This document shows, in pieces, positions 45,145 to 55,006 of a stretch of DNA of 64,000 bases. Made by a program: the position numbers and the translations under genes. Source of the stretch: RH-AL1 sp965277355 (GTDB lineage Bacteria > Pseudomonadota > Alphaproteobacteria > Rhizobiales > Beijerinckiaceae). The notes beneath the pieces are model-generated. The model was not told where the DNA came from. It was given only the letters and a program-made list of their open reading frames with translations, and made no database searches. How positions within the stretch are numbered: position 1 is the stretch's first letter; each line of letters opens with the position of its first letter. The stretch lies in assembly GCA_965277355.1 (NCBI GenBank), contig CBDICN010000001.1:186001-250000 (forward strand), in the 5' to 3' direction.

Positions 45145-45190
45145 TTGAGCTCGTGATTTCTTGAGCTCGTGATTTTTTGAGCTAATGTGC
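45145..45190. repeat. 16-bp tandem repeats (about three copies) upstream of an acyl-CoA dehydrogenase gene
   Basis: TTGAGCTCGTGATTTC at 45145, TTGAGCTCGTGATTTT at 45161 and a diverged TTGAGCTAATGTGCTT at 45177, head to tail. They lie 22-67 bases upstream of the minus-strand start at 45123, in the divergent promoter region. The spacing of about 1.5 helical turns and the GAGCTC core suggest an operator array, or slipped replication. Confidence 0.7.
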
Positions 45191-45376
45191 TTTCAAGGTT
45201 TCAGTATGCTTGCGTACCGCAACGGCCGGGCCGGGTAAACGGCTTTGACGCGCATGTGCCGATCGCCTGTTCTCCGCCTTTCGGCAGGGATGCGCGGCAG
45301 GATTGGTTTGCAATATCGAACGAACGGTATCTCGTGACCGCATGTTGGCGGATGTTGTTCCGGAAAGGCTAGGCAG

Positions 45377-46624
45377 ATGGATTTCTCGCTCTCGGACACG
45401 CAGAAGCACTGGCAAGGCAGAGTGCGCGCCTTCATGGATGCGCATGTCTACCCGGCGCGGGAGACCTATGACGCGGAGATGGCGGCCTTCGGCGCCAACC
45501 GCTGGCAGAACCCGAAGATCCTCGAGACGCTGAAGGCCAGGGCCAGGTCGGAAGGGCTGTGGAACCTGTTCCTGCCGCCCAGCAAGGATCACGATAGCGA
45601 TGTCTATCGCGGCGCCGGCCTCACCAATCTCGATTACGCGCTCTGCGCCGAGGAAATGGGTCGCATCAGCTGGGCGTCCGAGGTGTTCAATTGCTCGGCA
45701 CCCGACACCGGCAACATGGAAGTGCTGCACCGCTACGGGAACGCGGCGCAGAAGGACCGTTGGCTTACCAAGTTGCTCGCCGGCGAGATCCGCTCCGCCT
45801 TCCTGATGACCGAGCCGGACGTCGCCTCGTCCGACGCCACCAACATCGAGACCTCGATCAGCCGCGACGGCGACCATTACGTGATCAACGGCCGCAAATG
45901 GTGGTCGTCCGGCGTCGGCGACCCGCGCTGCAAGATCGCCATCGTGATGGGCAAGACCGACAAGAACGCCGAGCCGCACAAGCAGCAATCGCAGATCCTG
46001 GTGCCGCTCGACACTCCCGGCGTGGAGGTTGTGCGCACCCTGCCGGTGTTCGGCTACGACGACGCGCCGCACGGCCATTGCGAGGTTGTGTTGCGCAACG
46101 TCCGCGTGCCGGCCGAGAACCTGATCCTCGGCGAGGGTAGGGGCTTCGAGATCGCGCAGGGGCGTCTCGGGCCGGGCCGCATCCACCATTGCATGCGCAC
46201 GATCGGTGTCGCAGAGGCGGCGATCGAGGCGATGTCGCGGCGCCTCGTCTCACGCGTCGCTTTCGGCAAGAAGATCGCCGACCAATCGGTATGGGAGCAG
46301 CGTATCGCCGCCGCCCGCATCGACATCGAGATGACGCGCCTGCTTTGCCTCAAGGCGGCCGACGTGATGGACAAGGCCGGCGCGAAGGTCGGCCGCCTCG
46401 AGATCGCGATGATCAAGGTCGCGGCCCCGATCATGGCGCTACGCGTCGTCGACGACGCGATCCAGGCCCATGGCGGCGCGGGCGTCTCGAACGACTTCGA
46501 TCTCGCCAAAAGTTACGCGCATGTACGCACGCTCCGCCTCGCCGACGGCCCCGACGAGGTGCACAACCGGACGATCGCCCGGCTCGAATTGCGGCGGTAC
46601 ACCAACGCCGAGGCGGCGGAGTAG
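45377..46624 (+). CDS. ACAD11/LvaC-like acyl-CoA dehydrogenase
   Basis: 415 residues. It has the signature of the ACAD10/11 branch: EVFNCSAPDTGNMEVL, FLMTEPDVASSDATNIETSI, GRKWWSSGVGDPRCKIAIVM and LRLADGPDEVHNRTIARLEL, where Asp replaces the usual catalytic Glu. Human ACAD11 pairs this domain with a kinase that phosphorylates 4-hydroxyacyl-CoA, and the dehydrogenase part then removes the phosphate; LvaC with LvaA does the same in Pseudomonas. The kinase-like gene is at 53924, so a similar two-protein role is inferred. ATG at 45377 has AGGCAG upstream. It is divergent from the acyl-CoA dehydrogenase at 43975. Confidence 0.9.
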   Translation: MDFSLSDTQKHWQGRVRAFMDAHVYPARETYDAEMAAFGANRWQNPKILETLKARARSEGLWNLFLPPSKDHDSDVYRGAGLTNLDYALCAEEMGRISWASEVFNCSAPDTGNMEVLHRYGNAAQKDRWLTKLLAGEIRSAFLMTEPDVASSDATNIETSISRDGDHYVINGRKWWSSGVGDPRCKIAIVMGKTDKNAEPHKQQSQILVPLDTPGVEVVRTLPVFGYDDAPHGHCEVVLRNVRVPAENLILGEGRGFEIAQGRLGPGRIHHCMRTIGVAEAAIEAMSRRLVSRVAFGKKIADQSVWEQRIAAARIDIEMTRLLCLKAADVMDKAGAKVGRLEIAMIKVAAPIMALRVVDDAIQAHGGAGVSNDFDLAKSYAHVRTLRLADGPDEVHNRTIARLELRRYTNAEAAE

Positions 46625-46825
46625 CCGCTTCAACGAGTTGGCCCGGTCCGAAGGGGCTCAAACTAAGTCTTCCTCGAGGACCCGCCGTTCGGCTGTTGCA
46701 CCAATGGCGGTGCCGCTCGCGAGGAACTGCTCGGGCTCGGGGACGATTCCGTCGATAGGCGGCGACTTCGAACCTTCGCATGCGAAATTGAGAGTTGCCG
46801 TGGTTTGTTGATGGAGGACTTTCCC

Positions 46826-47146
46826 GTGACCACCGCAATTCCACCCAAAGGAACACCGGACCTCGACGCCGAGCGGCCGGCTGACGGGACATCCGATTAC
46901 GCCCAGTCGCCGATGGCGGAAGCGACACCTGGAACGCCCGCAAGGCCGGTGGAGGGATCGTTTGATCGCCCGATGGACACCACACCTTCCCACGCTACAC
47001 CTCTCCACGCTACACCTCCCCGCGCGTCCACCGATGCGGCGCCGGCGGCCGACGACGAGATCGTCCGCGCGGCCGACGGCTCGTCCGATTACGAGCATTC
47101 GGACATGGCCGCAGCCGTGGACGAGGCCCGGCACAAGCCGAAGTGA
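46826..47146 (+). CDS. small disordered protein with an internal repeat
   Basis: 106 residues that I do not recognise. It is acidic, rich in Ala, Asp, Pro and Thr, and predicted disordered throughout, without a signal peptide or hydrophobic segment. The same motif appears twice: ADGTSDYAQSPMAEA near residue 20 and ADGSSDYEHSDMAAA near residue 85. The start is GTG at 46826, because GGAGGA lies seven bases upstream. It lies between the ACAD11-like gene and an SDR gene on the same strand but is not obviously related to them. Confidence 0.6.
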   Translation: MTTAIPPKGTPDLDAERPADGTSDYAQSPMAEATPGTPARPVEGSFDRPMDTTPSHATPLHATPPRASTDAAPAADDEIVRAADGSSDYEHSDMAAAVDEARHKPK

Positions 47147-47271
47147 CGCTCGAAAACCGTTGAGCGGAGTCGGGCAAACGAGTAGGGTTTGGTCGAGGGT
47201 GGAGCTCGCGATCAAGCTGGCCGAGGCGTGCTCCCGCGTTGTTGTTCGGCTTGAGGGGTAACGCTACAGGC

Positions 47272-48054
47272 ATGTCTCTGTTCGATCTCTCCGGCAAGGT
47301 TGCCGTCGTTACCGGGTCCTCGCGAGGCATCGGCAAGGCCATCGCGATGCGTATGGCCGAGCAGGGCGCTCGCGTGGTAGTGTCCTCGCGCAAGATCGAC
47401 GCCTGCGAAGCGGTGGTGCGCGAGATCGACGAGGCAAACGGTCCCGGCAGGGCGGTCGCCATTGCCGCTTCGATCTCGTCCAAACCAGCCCTCGAGCGCC
47501 TCGTTGCCGAAACCGAGCGGACGCTCGGTCCGATCGACATCCTCGTCTGCAACGCGGCATCGAACCCGTACTACGGCCCGATCGGCGGTATTTCGGACGA
47601 CCAGTTCCGCAAAATCCTCGATAACAACATCGTCTCGAATCATTGGCTGGTGCAACTCACCGCGCCCGGCATGATCGAGCGCAAGGACGGCGCGATCATC
47701 ATCGTCTCGTCGATCGGCGGGTTGAAGGGATCGCCGGTGATCGGCGCCTACAACGTCTCGAAGGCCGCCGACATGCAGCTCGCGCGCAATCTCGCCGTCG
47801 AGTTCGGCGTGCACAACGTGCGGGTGAACTGCATTGCTCCCGGCCTCATCAAGACCGATTTCGCCAAGGCGCTGTGGGACAATCCGCATACGATGAAGGC
47901 GGTCGAGGCGACGACCCCGTTGCGCCGCATCGGCGACCCGGACGAAATCGCCGGCGCGGCGATCTTTCTCGCCTCGGCCGCCGGGCGCTACACTACAGGT
48001 CAGACCATCGTCGTCGACGGCGGCGTCACGATCGGCGGCGGCGTTTTGGGGTAG
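47272..48054 (+). CDS. SDR-family oxidoreductase
   Basis: 260 residues. It is a classical short-chain dehydrogenase: VTGSSRGIGKAIAMRM cofactor loop, NAAS in VCNAASNPYYGP, catalytic residues in GAYNVSKAAD, and C-terminal TTGQTIVVDGGVTIGGG. SDRs of this type accompany ACAD11-like dehydrogenases and kinases in several bacteria; in the Pseudomonas Lva pathway an SDR (LvaD) reduces a keto group to the hydroxyl that the kinase then phosphorylates. That role here is inferred from context. The start at 47272 (MSLFDL) matches the normal N-terminus. Its stop overlaps a hairpin shared with the convergent gene. Confidence 0.9.
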   Translation: MSLFDLSGKVAVVTGSSRGIGKAIAMRMAEQGARVVVSSRKIDACEAVVREIDEANGPGRAVAIAASISSKPALERLVAETERTLGPIDILVCNAASNPYYGPIGGISDDQFRKILDNNIVSNHWLVQLTAPGMIERKDGAIIIVSSIGGLKGSPVIGAYNVSKAADMQLARNLAVEFGVHNVRVNCIAPGLIKTDFAKALWDNPHTMKAVEATTPLRRIGDPDEIAGAAIFLASAAGRYTTGQTIVVDGGVTIGGGVLG

Positions 48055-48070
48055 CCGCAGGCGGGCTACC
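48050..48070. terminator. bidirectional hairpin between convergent genes
   Basis: GGTAGCC, loop GCAGGCG, GGCTACC: a perfect 7-bp stem that includes the SDR stop codon and lies 23 bp before the end of the convergent acyl-CoA dehydrogenase gene. There is no T-run on either side. Confidence 0.45.
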
Positions 48071-48093
48071 TCGCCCAGGTTTGCGGTATGCGC

Positions 48094-49899
48094 CTAGAAC
48101 CACCCTTCCGCCATGTCGAGCGTTGTCCGGTCGAGCTCGCGTAACAGCGCGATCTGCGGGTAGATTTTCGGCAGCTCCCACCGGAAAAAGAAGCGGCATG
48201 CTTGGCGCTTGCCCTCGCGAAAATCGCCGTCACGGCCGTCCGCCGCGAGCCACTGCTCGAGCCAAATCCAGGCGATCACCATGTGGCCGAAGGCCTCCAG
48301 GTAGGCGCTGGCGTTGGCGAGCGTCAGCACCGGATCGGGCGCGGCATGCAGCACGCCGGTGACGTCGCGGATCGCGTGGAGCGCCGCCTCGAGTTCGCGA
48401 GCGTAGTCGGCCCCGGTCGGCTTGCCGCGCGCCGTCTCGATCGTCGCGCCAATGCGCGCCTGCAACAGCTCCAGCCCTTCGCCGCCGTTCTGCGTCACCT
48501 TGCGGCCGAGCAGGTCCAGCGCCTGGATGCCGTGCGTGCCCTCATGGATGGGGTTCAAACGATTATCGCGGTAAAACTGCTCGACGTCGTAGTCCCGCGT
48601 GTAGCCGTAGCCGCCGTGCACCTGGATCGCCAGACCGTTGGCGACCAGACAATATTGCGACGGCCAGCTCTTGGCGATCGGCGTCAGCAGATCGAGCAGC
48701 GCGTGCGCCTCGCGCGCGGATTTGGCGTCACCGGTGCGCTCCTCGTCGACGAGACGCGAGCAGTACAGGGCGAACGCGTAGGCCCCTTCCACATAGGCCT
48801 TTTGCGCGAGCAGCATGCGGCGCACGTCGGGATGCTCGATGATGCGCACCTGCTCGGCATTCGGGTCCTTGTGGCCGATGGGCCGGCCCTGCGGGCGCTC
48901 CTTGGCGTAGGCGAGCGCGTGGCGGTAGCCGGTGTAGCCGAGCGCGGTGGCGCCGAGCCCGACGCCGATGCGGGCCTCGTTCATCATGTGGAACATCGCC
49001 GGCAGGCCGCGATGAGCTTCGCCGACGAGCCAGCCGACCGCGCCGCCCTTGCCGCCGGGCTTGTACTTGCCTTCGCCGAAGTTCAGCAGCGTGTTGGTGG
49101 TGCCGCGGTAGCCCATCTTGTGGTTGAGGCCGGCGAGCACGACGTCGTTGCGCTCGCCGATGGCGCCGTCGTCATTGACGAGATGCTTGGGCACGACGAA
49201 CAGCGAGATGCCTTTCACGCCAGGGCCGCCGCCGGGGACCTTATCCAGCGGTATCTTGGCGAGCACCATGTGCACGATCGTCTCCGCCATCTCGTGGTCG
49301 CCGCCCGAGATCCACATCTTGGTGCCGTGGAGACGATAGCTGCCGTCCTCCTGCGGTTCGGCGCGGGTCGTGATGTCGGCCAGCGAGGACCCGGCCTGCG
49401 GCTCGGACAGGCACATCGTGCCGAAGAAGCGACCGGCCATCATCGGCTCGACGAAGCGCTTCATCTGGTCGGGCGTGCCGTGCTTGGCGAGCAGGTTGGC
49501 GGCGGCGGTCGTGAGCATCGCGTAGGCGGCGGTGCCGACGTTGGCCGCCTTGAAGTAAGCGAAGCAGGCGCTGTGAACGGCGGCCGGCAGCTGCATGCCG
49601 CCAAGCTCGTAGTCCGCGTGGGCGGCGAACAGCCCCGCCTCGCCGAACAGTTTGAGCGCCGCCGCCGGCTCGGGGATCATCTCGACTCGGCCGTCGACGA
49701 ATTTAGGCTCGTTGGCGTCGGCCTTCTTGTTGTGGGTCGCGAAATGCTCTGTCGCGAGAGACTCGCAGAGATCGAGTGCGGCGTCGAAGGTCTCGCGGGT
49801 GTGGTCGGCGTAGCGCGCGCGGGCGGTCAGATCCTCGACCTTCAGCCAGTCGTAGAGCAGGAACGCGATGTCCTGGCGGGAGAACAGCATGTCGGTCAT
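48094..49899 (-). CDS. long acyl-CoA dehydrogenase with C-terminal extension
   Basis: 601 residues. It is a paralogue of the enzyme at 27142-28932: flavin motif MCLSEPQAGSSLADITTRAE, KMWISGGDHEMAETIVHMVL, and the catalytic Glu in NPIHEGTHGIQALDLLGRKV, followed by an extra helical domain of about 140 residues. The His in HEG replaces the usual Tyr next to the catalytic Glu. It probably acts on longer or substituted acyl-CoA. The start at 49899 is one base after the nitronate monooxygenase stop, so translation is coupled; an upstream ATG would run into that gene. It ends the long minus-strand operon starting near 55006. Confidence 0.92.
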   Translation of the reverse strand: MTDMLFSRQDIAFLLYDWLKVEDLTARARYADHTRETFDAALDLCESLATEHFATHNKKADANEPKFVDGRVEMIPEPAAALKLFGEAGLFAAHADYELGGMQLPAAVHSACFAYFKAANVGTAAYAMLTTAAANLLAKHGTPDQMKRFVEPMMAGRFFGTMCLSEPQAGSSLADITTRAEPQEDGSYRLHGTKMWISGGDHEMAETIVHMVLAKIPLDKVPGGGPGVKGISLFVVPKHLVNDDGAIGERNDVVLAGLNHKMGYRGTTNTLLNFGEGKYKPGGKGGAVGWLVGEAHRGLPAMFHMMNEARIGVGLGATALGYTGYRHALAYAKERPQGRPIGHKDPNAEQVRIIEHPDVRRMLLAQKAYVEGAYAFALYCSRLVDEERTGDAKSAREAHALLDLLTPIAKSWPSQYCLVANGLAIQVHGGYGYTRDYDVEQFYRDNRLNPIHEGTHGIQALDLLGRKVTQNGGEGLELLQARIGATIETARGKPTGADYARELEAALHAIRDVTGVLHAAPDPVLTLANASAYLEAFGHMVIAWIWLEQWLAADGRDGDFREGKRQACRFFFRWELPKIYPQIALLRELDRTTLDMAEGWF

Positions 49900-49900
49900 G

Positions 49901-50875
49901 TCAGGCTGCCACGGTTCGAGGCGCGGGGATATGCGGCTGCGCATAGGGATCGGCAGCGAGGCGCGCGATCGCGTCGCGGTACTCGGTCACGAGGCGGTGG
50001 CACAGGTCGGCCGCGGCCGGGATGTCGGTGACGCCGGTGACGCCTTGGCCGGCGGACCATATTGTCTTCCAGGCACGTGCCTCGTTATCCATGTTCATGC
50101 CTTCGTGCGGCGGCAGGTCGTTTGGGTCCAAACCGTTGGCCTCGATGCTCTGGCGCATGAAGTTTGCCCAGACGCCGCTGATCGAGGGCGTGTAGACGAT
50201 GTCGTTGGCGGTGGCGTCGACCTGCATCCGCTTCTGGTCGGCGGGCGCCATGCTTTCCGCCGTGGCGATGAAGCGGGTGCCGAGATAGGCGAGATCGGCG
50301 CCCATCATCCTTGCGGCGGCGATGTCGCGCCCGGTGTTCATCACGCCCGACAGGATGAGGCAGCCGTCAAACACGGAGCGGATCTCGGCGACGAGCGCGA
50401 ACGGATTGAGCTTGCCGGCGTGGCCGCCCGCGCCGGCCGAGACGGCGATGATGCCGTCGACGCCGGCCTCCGCCGCCTTCTCGGCATGGCGGCGGTTAAT
50501 CACGTCGTGGAACACGAGTCCGCCGTAGTCGTGCACGGCCTTGACGACGTCGGGCACCGCGCCGAGCGAGGTGATAATCAGCGGCACCTTGTGCTTGATG
50601 CAGACCGCGAGGTCGTCGGCGACGCGTGGATTCGTCTTGTGCACGATGAGGTTGACGCCGTAGGGCGCCGGCCGCTCGCACGACGCGAGCCGCTCCTCGA
50701 TCTCCTTGCACCATTGCGCGAAGCCTTCGGTCGAGCGCTGGTTCAGGGCGGGGAAGGTACCGACGATCCCCGAGCGGCAGGTCTCGACGACGAGGTCCGG
50801 GCCGGAGACGAGGAACATCGGCGCCGCGATGGCGGGGATGGCGAGGCGGTCGGCGAGCTTCTGCGGGATCGTCAT
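49901..50875 (-). CDS. nitronate monooxygenase family flavoprotein
   Basis: 324 residues. It is an FMN TIM-barrel protein of the 2-nitropropane dioxygenase/nitronate monooxygenase family: AIPAIAAPMFLVSGPDLVVE at the start, ITSLGAVPDVVKAVHDYGGL, the flavin-phosphate segment DGIIAVSAGAGGHAGKLNPF, and GADLAYLGTRFIATAES. These proteins often sit in acyl-CoA catabolic operons with no nitronate metabolism, where their role is unclear; some resemble FabK-type reductases. I infer a flavin oxidoreductase step or detoxification. It lies in the middle of an operon, 3 bp after the thioesterase stop. Confidence 0.88.
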   Translation of the reverse strand: MTIPQKLADRLAIPAIAAPMFLVSGPDLVVETCRSGIVGTFPALNQRSTEGFAQWCKEIEERLASCERPAPYGVNLIVHKTNPRVADDLAVCIKHKVPLIITSLGAVPDVVKAVHDYGGLVFHDVINRRHAEKAAEAGVDGIIAVSAGAGGHAGKLNPFALVAEIRSVFDGCLILSGVMNTGRDIAAARMMGADLAYLGTRFIATAESMAPADQKRMQVDATANDIVYTPSISGVWANFMRQSIEANGLDPNDLPPHEGMNMDNEARAWKTIWSAGQGVTGVTDIPAAADLCHRLVTEYRDAIARLAADPYAQPHIPAPRTVAA

Positions 50876-50878
50876 CCC

Positions 50879-51334
50879 TTAAGACCTTTCTTCTGCTTCT
50901 ACGGGCCTCGGCGGCCGTTTCTCGATGACCATGACGGTGCAGCGCGAGATGCACGTCGTGCGATCTTCGTCGTCGGTGAGGCGGATGTCCCAGACGTGCG
51001 TCGTGCGGCCGAGGCTGATTGGACGCGCGATGCCGTTGACCCAGCCGTGCCGAACGCCGCGCAGATGGTTGGCGTTGATCTCGAGGCCGACCACCATCTG
51101 CCGTTCCAGATCGACGGTTGCCGCCGATGCGATCGAGGCCAGCGTCTCGGCGAGCACGACGGACGCGCCGCCATGGAGCAGGCCGTAGGGCTGACGCGTG
51201 CGGTCGTCGACCGGCATGCGGCCCTTGAGGTAGTTGGGCCCGGCCTCCGTGATCTCGATCCCGAGGTGCTTCGACAGGCCGACGTCGTAATGTGGGTCGT
51301 CCGTAGGTGGGGCGTTGAACCAGATCGGCTTCAC
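50879..51334 (-). CDS. PaaI-family thioesterase
   Basis: 151 residues. It is a hotdog thioesterase with the PaaI motif (QPYGLLHGGASVVLAETLAS) and the long helix that follows; VVGLEINANHLRGVRHG is the next strand region. It begins with GTG at 51334, eight bases after GGAG. The frame upstream is open but belongs to the oxidoreductase gene in another frame. Within this operon it probably hydrolyses a dead-end acyl-CoA; other thioesterases in the window are at 26684 and 43524. The exact substrate is unknown. Confidence 0.85.
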   Translation of the reverse strand: MKPIWFNAPPTDDPHYDVGLSKHLGIEITEAGPNYLKGRMPVDDRTRQPYGLLHGGASVVLAETLASIASAATVDLERQMVVGLEINANHLRGVRHGWVNGIARPISLGRTTHVWDIRLTDDEDRTTCISRCTVMVIEKRPPRPVEAEERS

Positions 51335-51345
51335 ACGATCATCTC

Positions 51346-52371
<1,026 letters not shown>

Positions 52372-52385
52372 GGCCTTGCTCCTTG

Positions 52386-53174
52386 TCAGGCGGCGGAGAT
52401 GCCGCCGTCGACCTTGAACTCGCTCGCGGTGACGAACCGGCTCTCGTCGCTGGCGAGGTACAGTACGAGATAGGCAACGTCGTCGGGAACGCCCAGCCGC
52501 TTCATCGGGATCGACTTGGTGAGCTTGCGGGTGGCCTCTTCCTCGCCGTGCTTGTCGAAATAGGTTTGCACGATGGCCGTGCGGATGAAGCCGGGATGCA
52601 CCGAATTGCAGCGGACGTCGACACCAGCGCGGGCGCAGTCGAGCGCCACCGACTTCGTCAGCATGAGCACCGCCGCCTTGGAGGTGTTGTAGGCGGCATA
52701 CTGCCCGTCGGCGACGATGCCCGCGATCGACGAGATGTTGACGATCGCGGCCGGCTGGTTGTCGCGAAGATAGGCGAGCGCGTGCTTGCAGCCGAGGAAG
52801 ACGCTGTCGAGATTGATCGCCATCACGCGATGCCATTCCTCGAGCGCGATCGTCTCGATGCGCGCCTGCACCCCGATGCCGGCGTTGTTGACGAGGATCG
52901 AGAGGCCGCCCATCGCGGCGTTCGCCTCGCGCAGCACCTCGACCCAGCGCTCCTCGGAGCGCACGTCGTGCCTGGCGGCGAAGGCGGTGCCTTCGCCGTG
53001 CTCGGCGTCGAGCGAATGCGCCACCTCGGCGGCGGTCGCCTCGTCGATGTCGGTCAGGAACACTTTCGCGCCATGGGCCGCGAGCATGCGCGCGGCGGCT
53101 TCGCCGAGCCCGCGTGCCGCGCCGGTGATCAGCGCCTTCTTGCCCGCGACACGGGGACCTGGCTTGATGCTCAT
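52386..53174 (-). CDS. SDR-family oxidoreductase
   Basis: 262 residues. A classical SDR: ALITGAARGLGEAAARMLAA cofactor loop, LVNNAGIGVQA, the catalytic Tyr-Lys in AAYNTSKAAVLM, and SEFKVDGGISAA at the C-terminus. The motif VFLTDIDEAT after strand two suggests NAD rather than NADP because an Asp ends strand two. It lies in the same minus-strand operon as the kinase-like gene and probably handles a hydroxyl or keto group on the substrate. The gap to the phosphatase gene is 30 bp. Confidence 0.9.
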   Translation of the reverse strand: MSIKPGPRVAGKKALITGAARGLGEAAARMLAAHGAKVFLTDIDEATAAEVAHSLDAEHGEGTAFAARHDVRSEERWVEVLREANAAMGGLSILVNNAGIGVQARIETIALEEWHRVMAINLDSVFLGCKHALAYLRDNQPAAIVNISSIAGIVADGQYAAYNTSKAAVLMLTKSVALDCARAGVDVRCNSVHPGFIRTAIVQTYFDKHGEEEATRKLTKSIPMKRLGVPDDVAYLVLYLASDESRFVTASEFKVDGGISAA

Positions 53175-53204
53175 GGACGACGCTCCTTGGCGAACGCTAG
53201 CGGA

Positions 53205-53906
53205 TCAGCGAAAGGTGACGAGGGCCGGGTCGCCGGCCTCTTCGAGGTGGGGGTAGGCGTTGTAGGTCGCGAGACTGACGACGCCCGTCTCCGCGCTGAA
53301 ACGCAGCCGCGTGATCCCGGCATTGACCAGCGGCCAGTTGGCGTCGAAGGCGTTCGTGTTCGGGATGCGCAGCAGGCTCGTCACCATGGCGGTGATCGGG
53401 CCGCCGGAGGTGAACGCCATCACCGTACGGGCGTCGAGCGCGGCGAGTTCGCGAAGGCCGCCGAGCACGCGCGCCTTGAAGGCTATCCAGCTCTCGAGAT
53501 AGTCGTCGTCGTGAGCGCCCCCGGTCCAACGCGCGATCGCCTCGACATACATGGCGTGGAAGGCCCGCCGCGGATTCTCCAGCTTGGCGAATTCTGCATG
53601 CATGAGAGCGGCATCGGCGTATTGCGGCCGGTAGCGGGCGACAACGGTCTCGTGGTCGTACTCGCCCAGCCCGTCGAGGGTGAGCCACTCGCCGCGCGTT
53701 GGGCCGCCTGTCTCGGCGACGCAGAGGGCGGCGGTGTCGACCTGGCGGACCATGGTGCCGCTCGCCACCACGTCGGGGACGATGCCGCAGCGCTTCAGCC
53801 AGCCGCCGAGCAACGCGGACTGCCGCTCGCCGAGCGGCGAGAGCTTGTCGTATACGGCGGCCCCGAAGCTCGCCTGGCCGTGACGCACGAGGATGAGTTC
53901 CGCCAT
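53205..53906 (-). CDS. histidine phosphatase family protein
   Basis: 233 residues. It carries the phosphoglycerate-mutase-type motif ELILVRHGQASFG with catalytic His9 and Arg8, and a second catalytic region around ALDARTVMAFTSGGPITAMV, where many members have His. In such proteins a phosphorylated small molecule is dephosphorylated through a phosphohistidine. It lies between an SDR gene and a kinase-like gene in one operon, so it might remove phosphate from a wrongly phosphorylated product. That is inference. The second catalytic His is not at its usual place (SGGP in place of SHGG), so activity may be altered. Confidence 0.82.
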   Translation of the reverse strand: MAELILVRHGQASFGAAVYDKLSPLGERQSALLGGWLKRCGIVPDVVASGTMVRQVDTAALCVAETGGPTRGEWLTLDGLGEYDHETVVARYRPQYADAALMHAEFAKLENPRRAFHAMYVEAIARWTGGAHDDDYLESWIAFKARVLGGLRELAALDARTVMAFTSGGPITAMVTSLLRIPNTNAFDANWPLVNAGITRLRFSAETGVVSLATYNAYPHLEEAGDPALVTFR

Positions 53907-53923
53907 CTAGCCAGGCGCTCCGC

Positions 53924-55006
53924 TCACAGCGAGGACCGGCCGATCGCCTCGCGGCAGCGCCGGCCGATCAGGTTCACGTTCTTGCCGTAGCGCGCGAAGC
54001 GCGGGTTGGTGGTCTGGCCGAGGCAGAAGCGCTTGTAGATCTGCTGGATGATGACCGCGAGGCGGAACAGGCCGAAGACCTCGTAGAAGTCGAACGTTTC
54101 GACGGAGAGACCGGTCTTCTCGGCGTAATAGGTGATCACCTCGGCGCGGGTCAGCATGCCGGGCGCGTTCGTCGGTTGCCGGCGCCCGGCGAGGACCGCC
54201 GGTTCGTCGTCGGCCTGCACCCAGTAGGCGAGGGACCCGCCGAGATCCATCAGCGGATCGCCGAGCGTCGCCATCTCCCAGTCGAGCACGCCGATGACCC
54301 GCAGCGGATCGTCCGGCGACAGCACGACGTTGTCGAAGCGATAGTCGTTGTGGATCAGGCAAATCTTGAGTTCGTGCGCCGGCATCACGCGATTGGCCCA
54401 GGCGACCACGTCCGGGATCGGGTCGACGTCATCGGTCAGGGCTTGGGTCCAGCGCCCGCTCCAGCCCTCGACCTGGCGGCGAACGTAGCCGGCGCCCTTG
54501 CCGATCTGCGAAAGCTCGCCCGCCGTCACGTCGACGGCGTGCAGCTCGATCAACTTGTCGAGTACGTTGCGGCAGAGTGTTCCGGTGTCGGCGGGCGAGA
54601 GGTCGAGCCCCTCCGGCAGGTCCTGCCGCGGGATGATCCCGACGAGCCGTTCCATCACGTAGAAGTCGCAACCGATGATGCCATGGTCCTTGCCGAGCGC
54701 GAGGATGTCCGGGACGAACGGGTAGACCGGCTTCAAAGCCGCCATGATGCGCGCCTCGCGCAGCACGTCGTGCGCGGATTTCGCGATGTGGCCGAACGGG
54801 GGCCGGCGCAGGATCAGGTCCCGCTCGGGATAGTGCAGGCAGTAGGTGAGGTTGGAGGCGCCGCCCGGATACTGGGCGACCTCGGGCTCGCCCGTCAGTC
54901 CAGCGACACGCTGCTTCAAAAAACCATCGATGGACGGAATGTCGAGCGCGTCCTCGGCACGGACATCCTCGGGGCGGTCGATCAGCGTCTCGATGGTCAT
55001 GAACAT
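53924..55006 (-). CDS. aminoglycoside-phosphotransferase-like kinase (LvaA/ACAD11 kinase type)
   Basis: 360 residues. It is a small-molecule kinase of the APH fold: the nucleotide-loop region YPGGASNLTYCLHYPER, the catalytic loop LIHNDYRFDNVVLSP, where Asp and Asn are in HNDxxxxN, and the metal-binding VIGVLDWEMATLGDP. This branch matches the kinase half of human ACAD10/11 and LvaA, which phosphorylate the 4-hydroxyl of 4-hydroxyacyl-CoA. The matching ACAD11-like dehydrogenase is at 45377-46624. It is the first gene of the minus-strand operon ending at 48094. ATG at 55006 or 55000 are both possible starts; the frame is open 14 codons further. Confidence 0.88.
   Translation of the reverse strand: MFMTIETLIDRPEDVRAEDALDIPSIDGFLKQRVAGLTGEPEVAQYPGGASNLTYCLHYPERDLILRRPPFGHIAKSAHDVLREARIMAALKPVYPFVPDILALGKDHGIIGCDFYVMERLVGIIPRQDLPEGLDLSPADTGTLCRNVLDKLIELHAVDVTAGELSQIGKGAGYVRRQVEGWSGRWTQALTDDVDPIPDVVAWANRVMPAHELKICLIHNDYRFDNVVLSPDDPLRVIGVLDWEMATLGDPLMDLGGSLAYWVQADDEPAVLAGRRQPTNAPGMLTRAEVITYYAEKTGLSVETFDFYEVFGLFRLAVIIQQIYKRFCLGQTTNPRFARYGKNVNLIGRRCREAIGRSSL

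Noticed and set aside
48202..50031. 609-codon plus-strand frame opposite the acyl-CoA dehydrogenase
   Set aside because: Antisense shadow of a full-length conserved gene.
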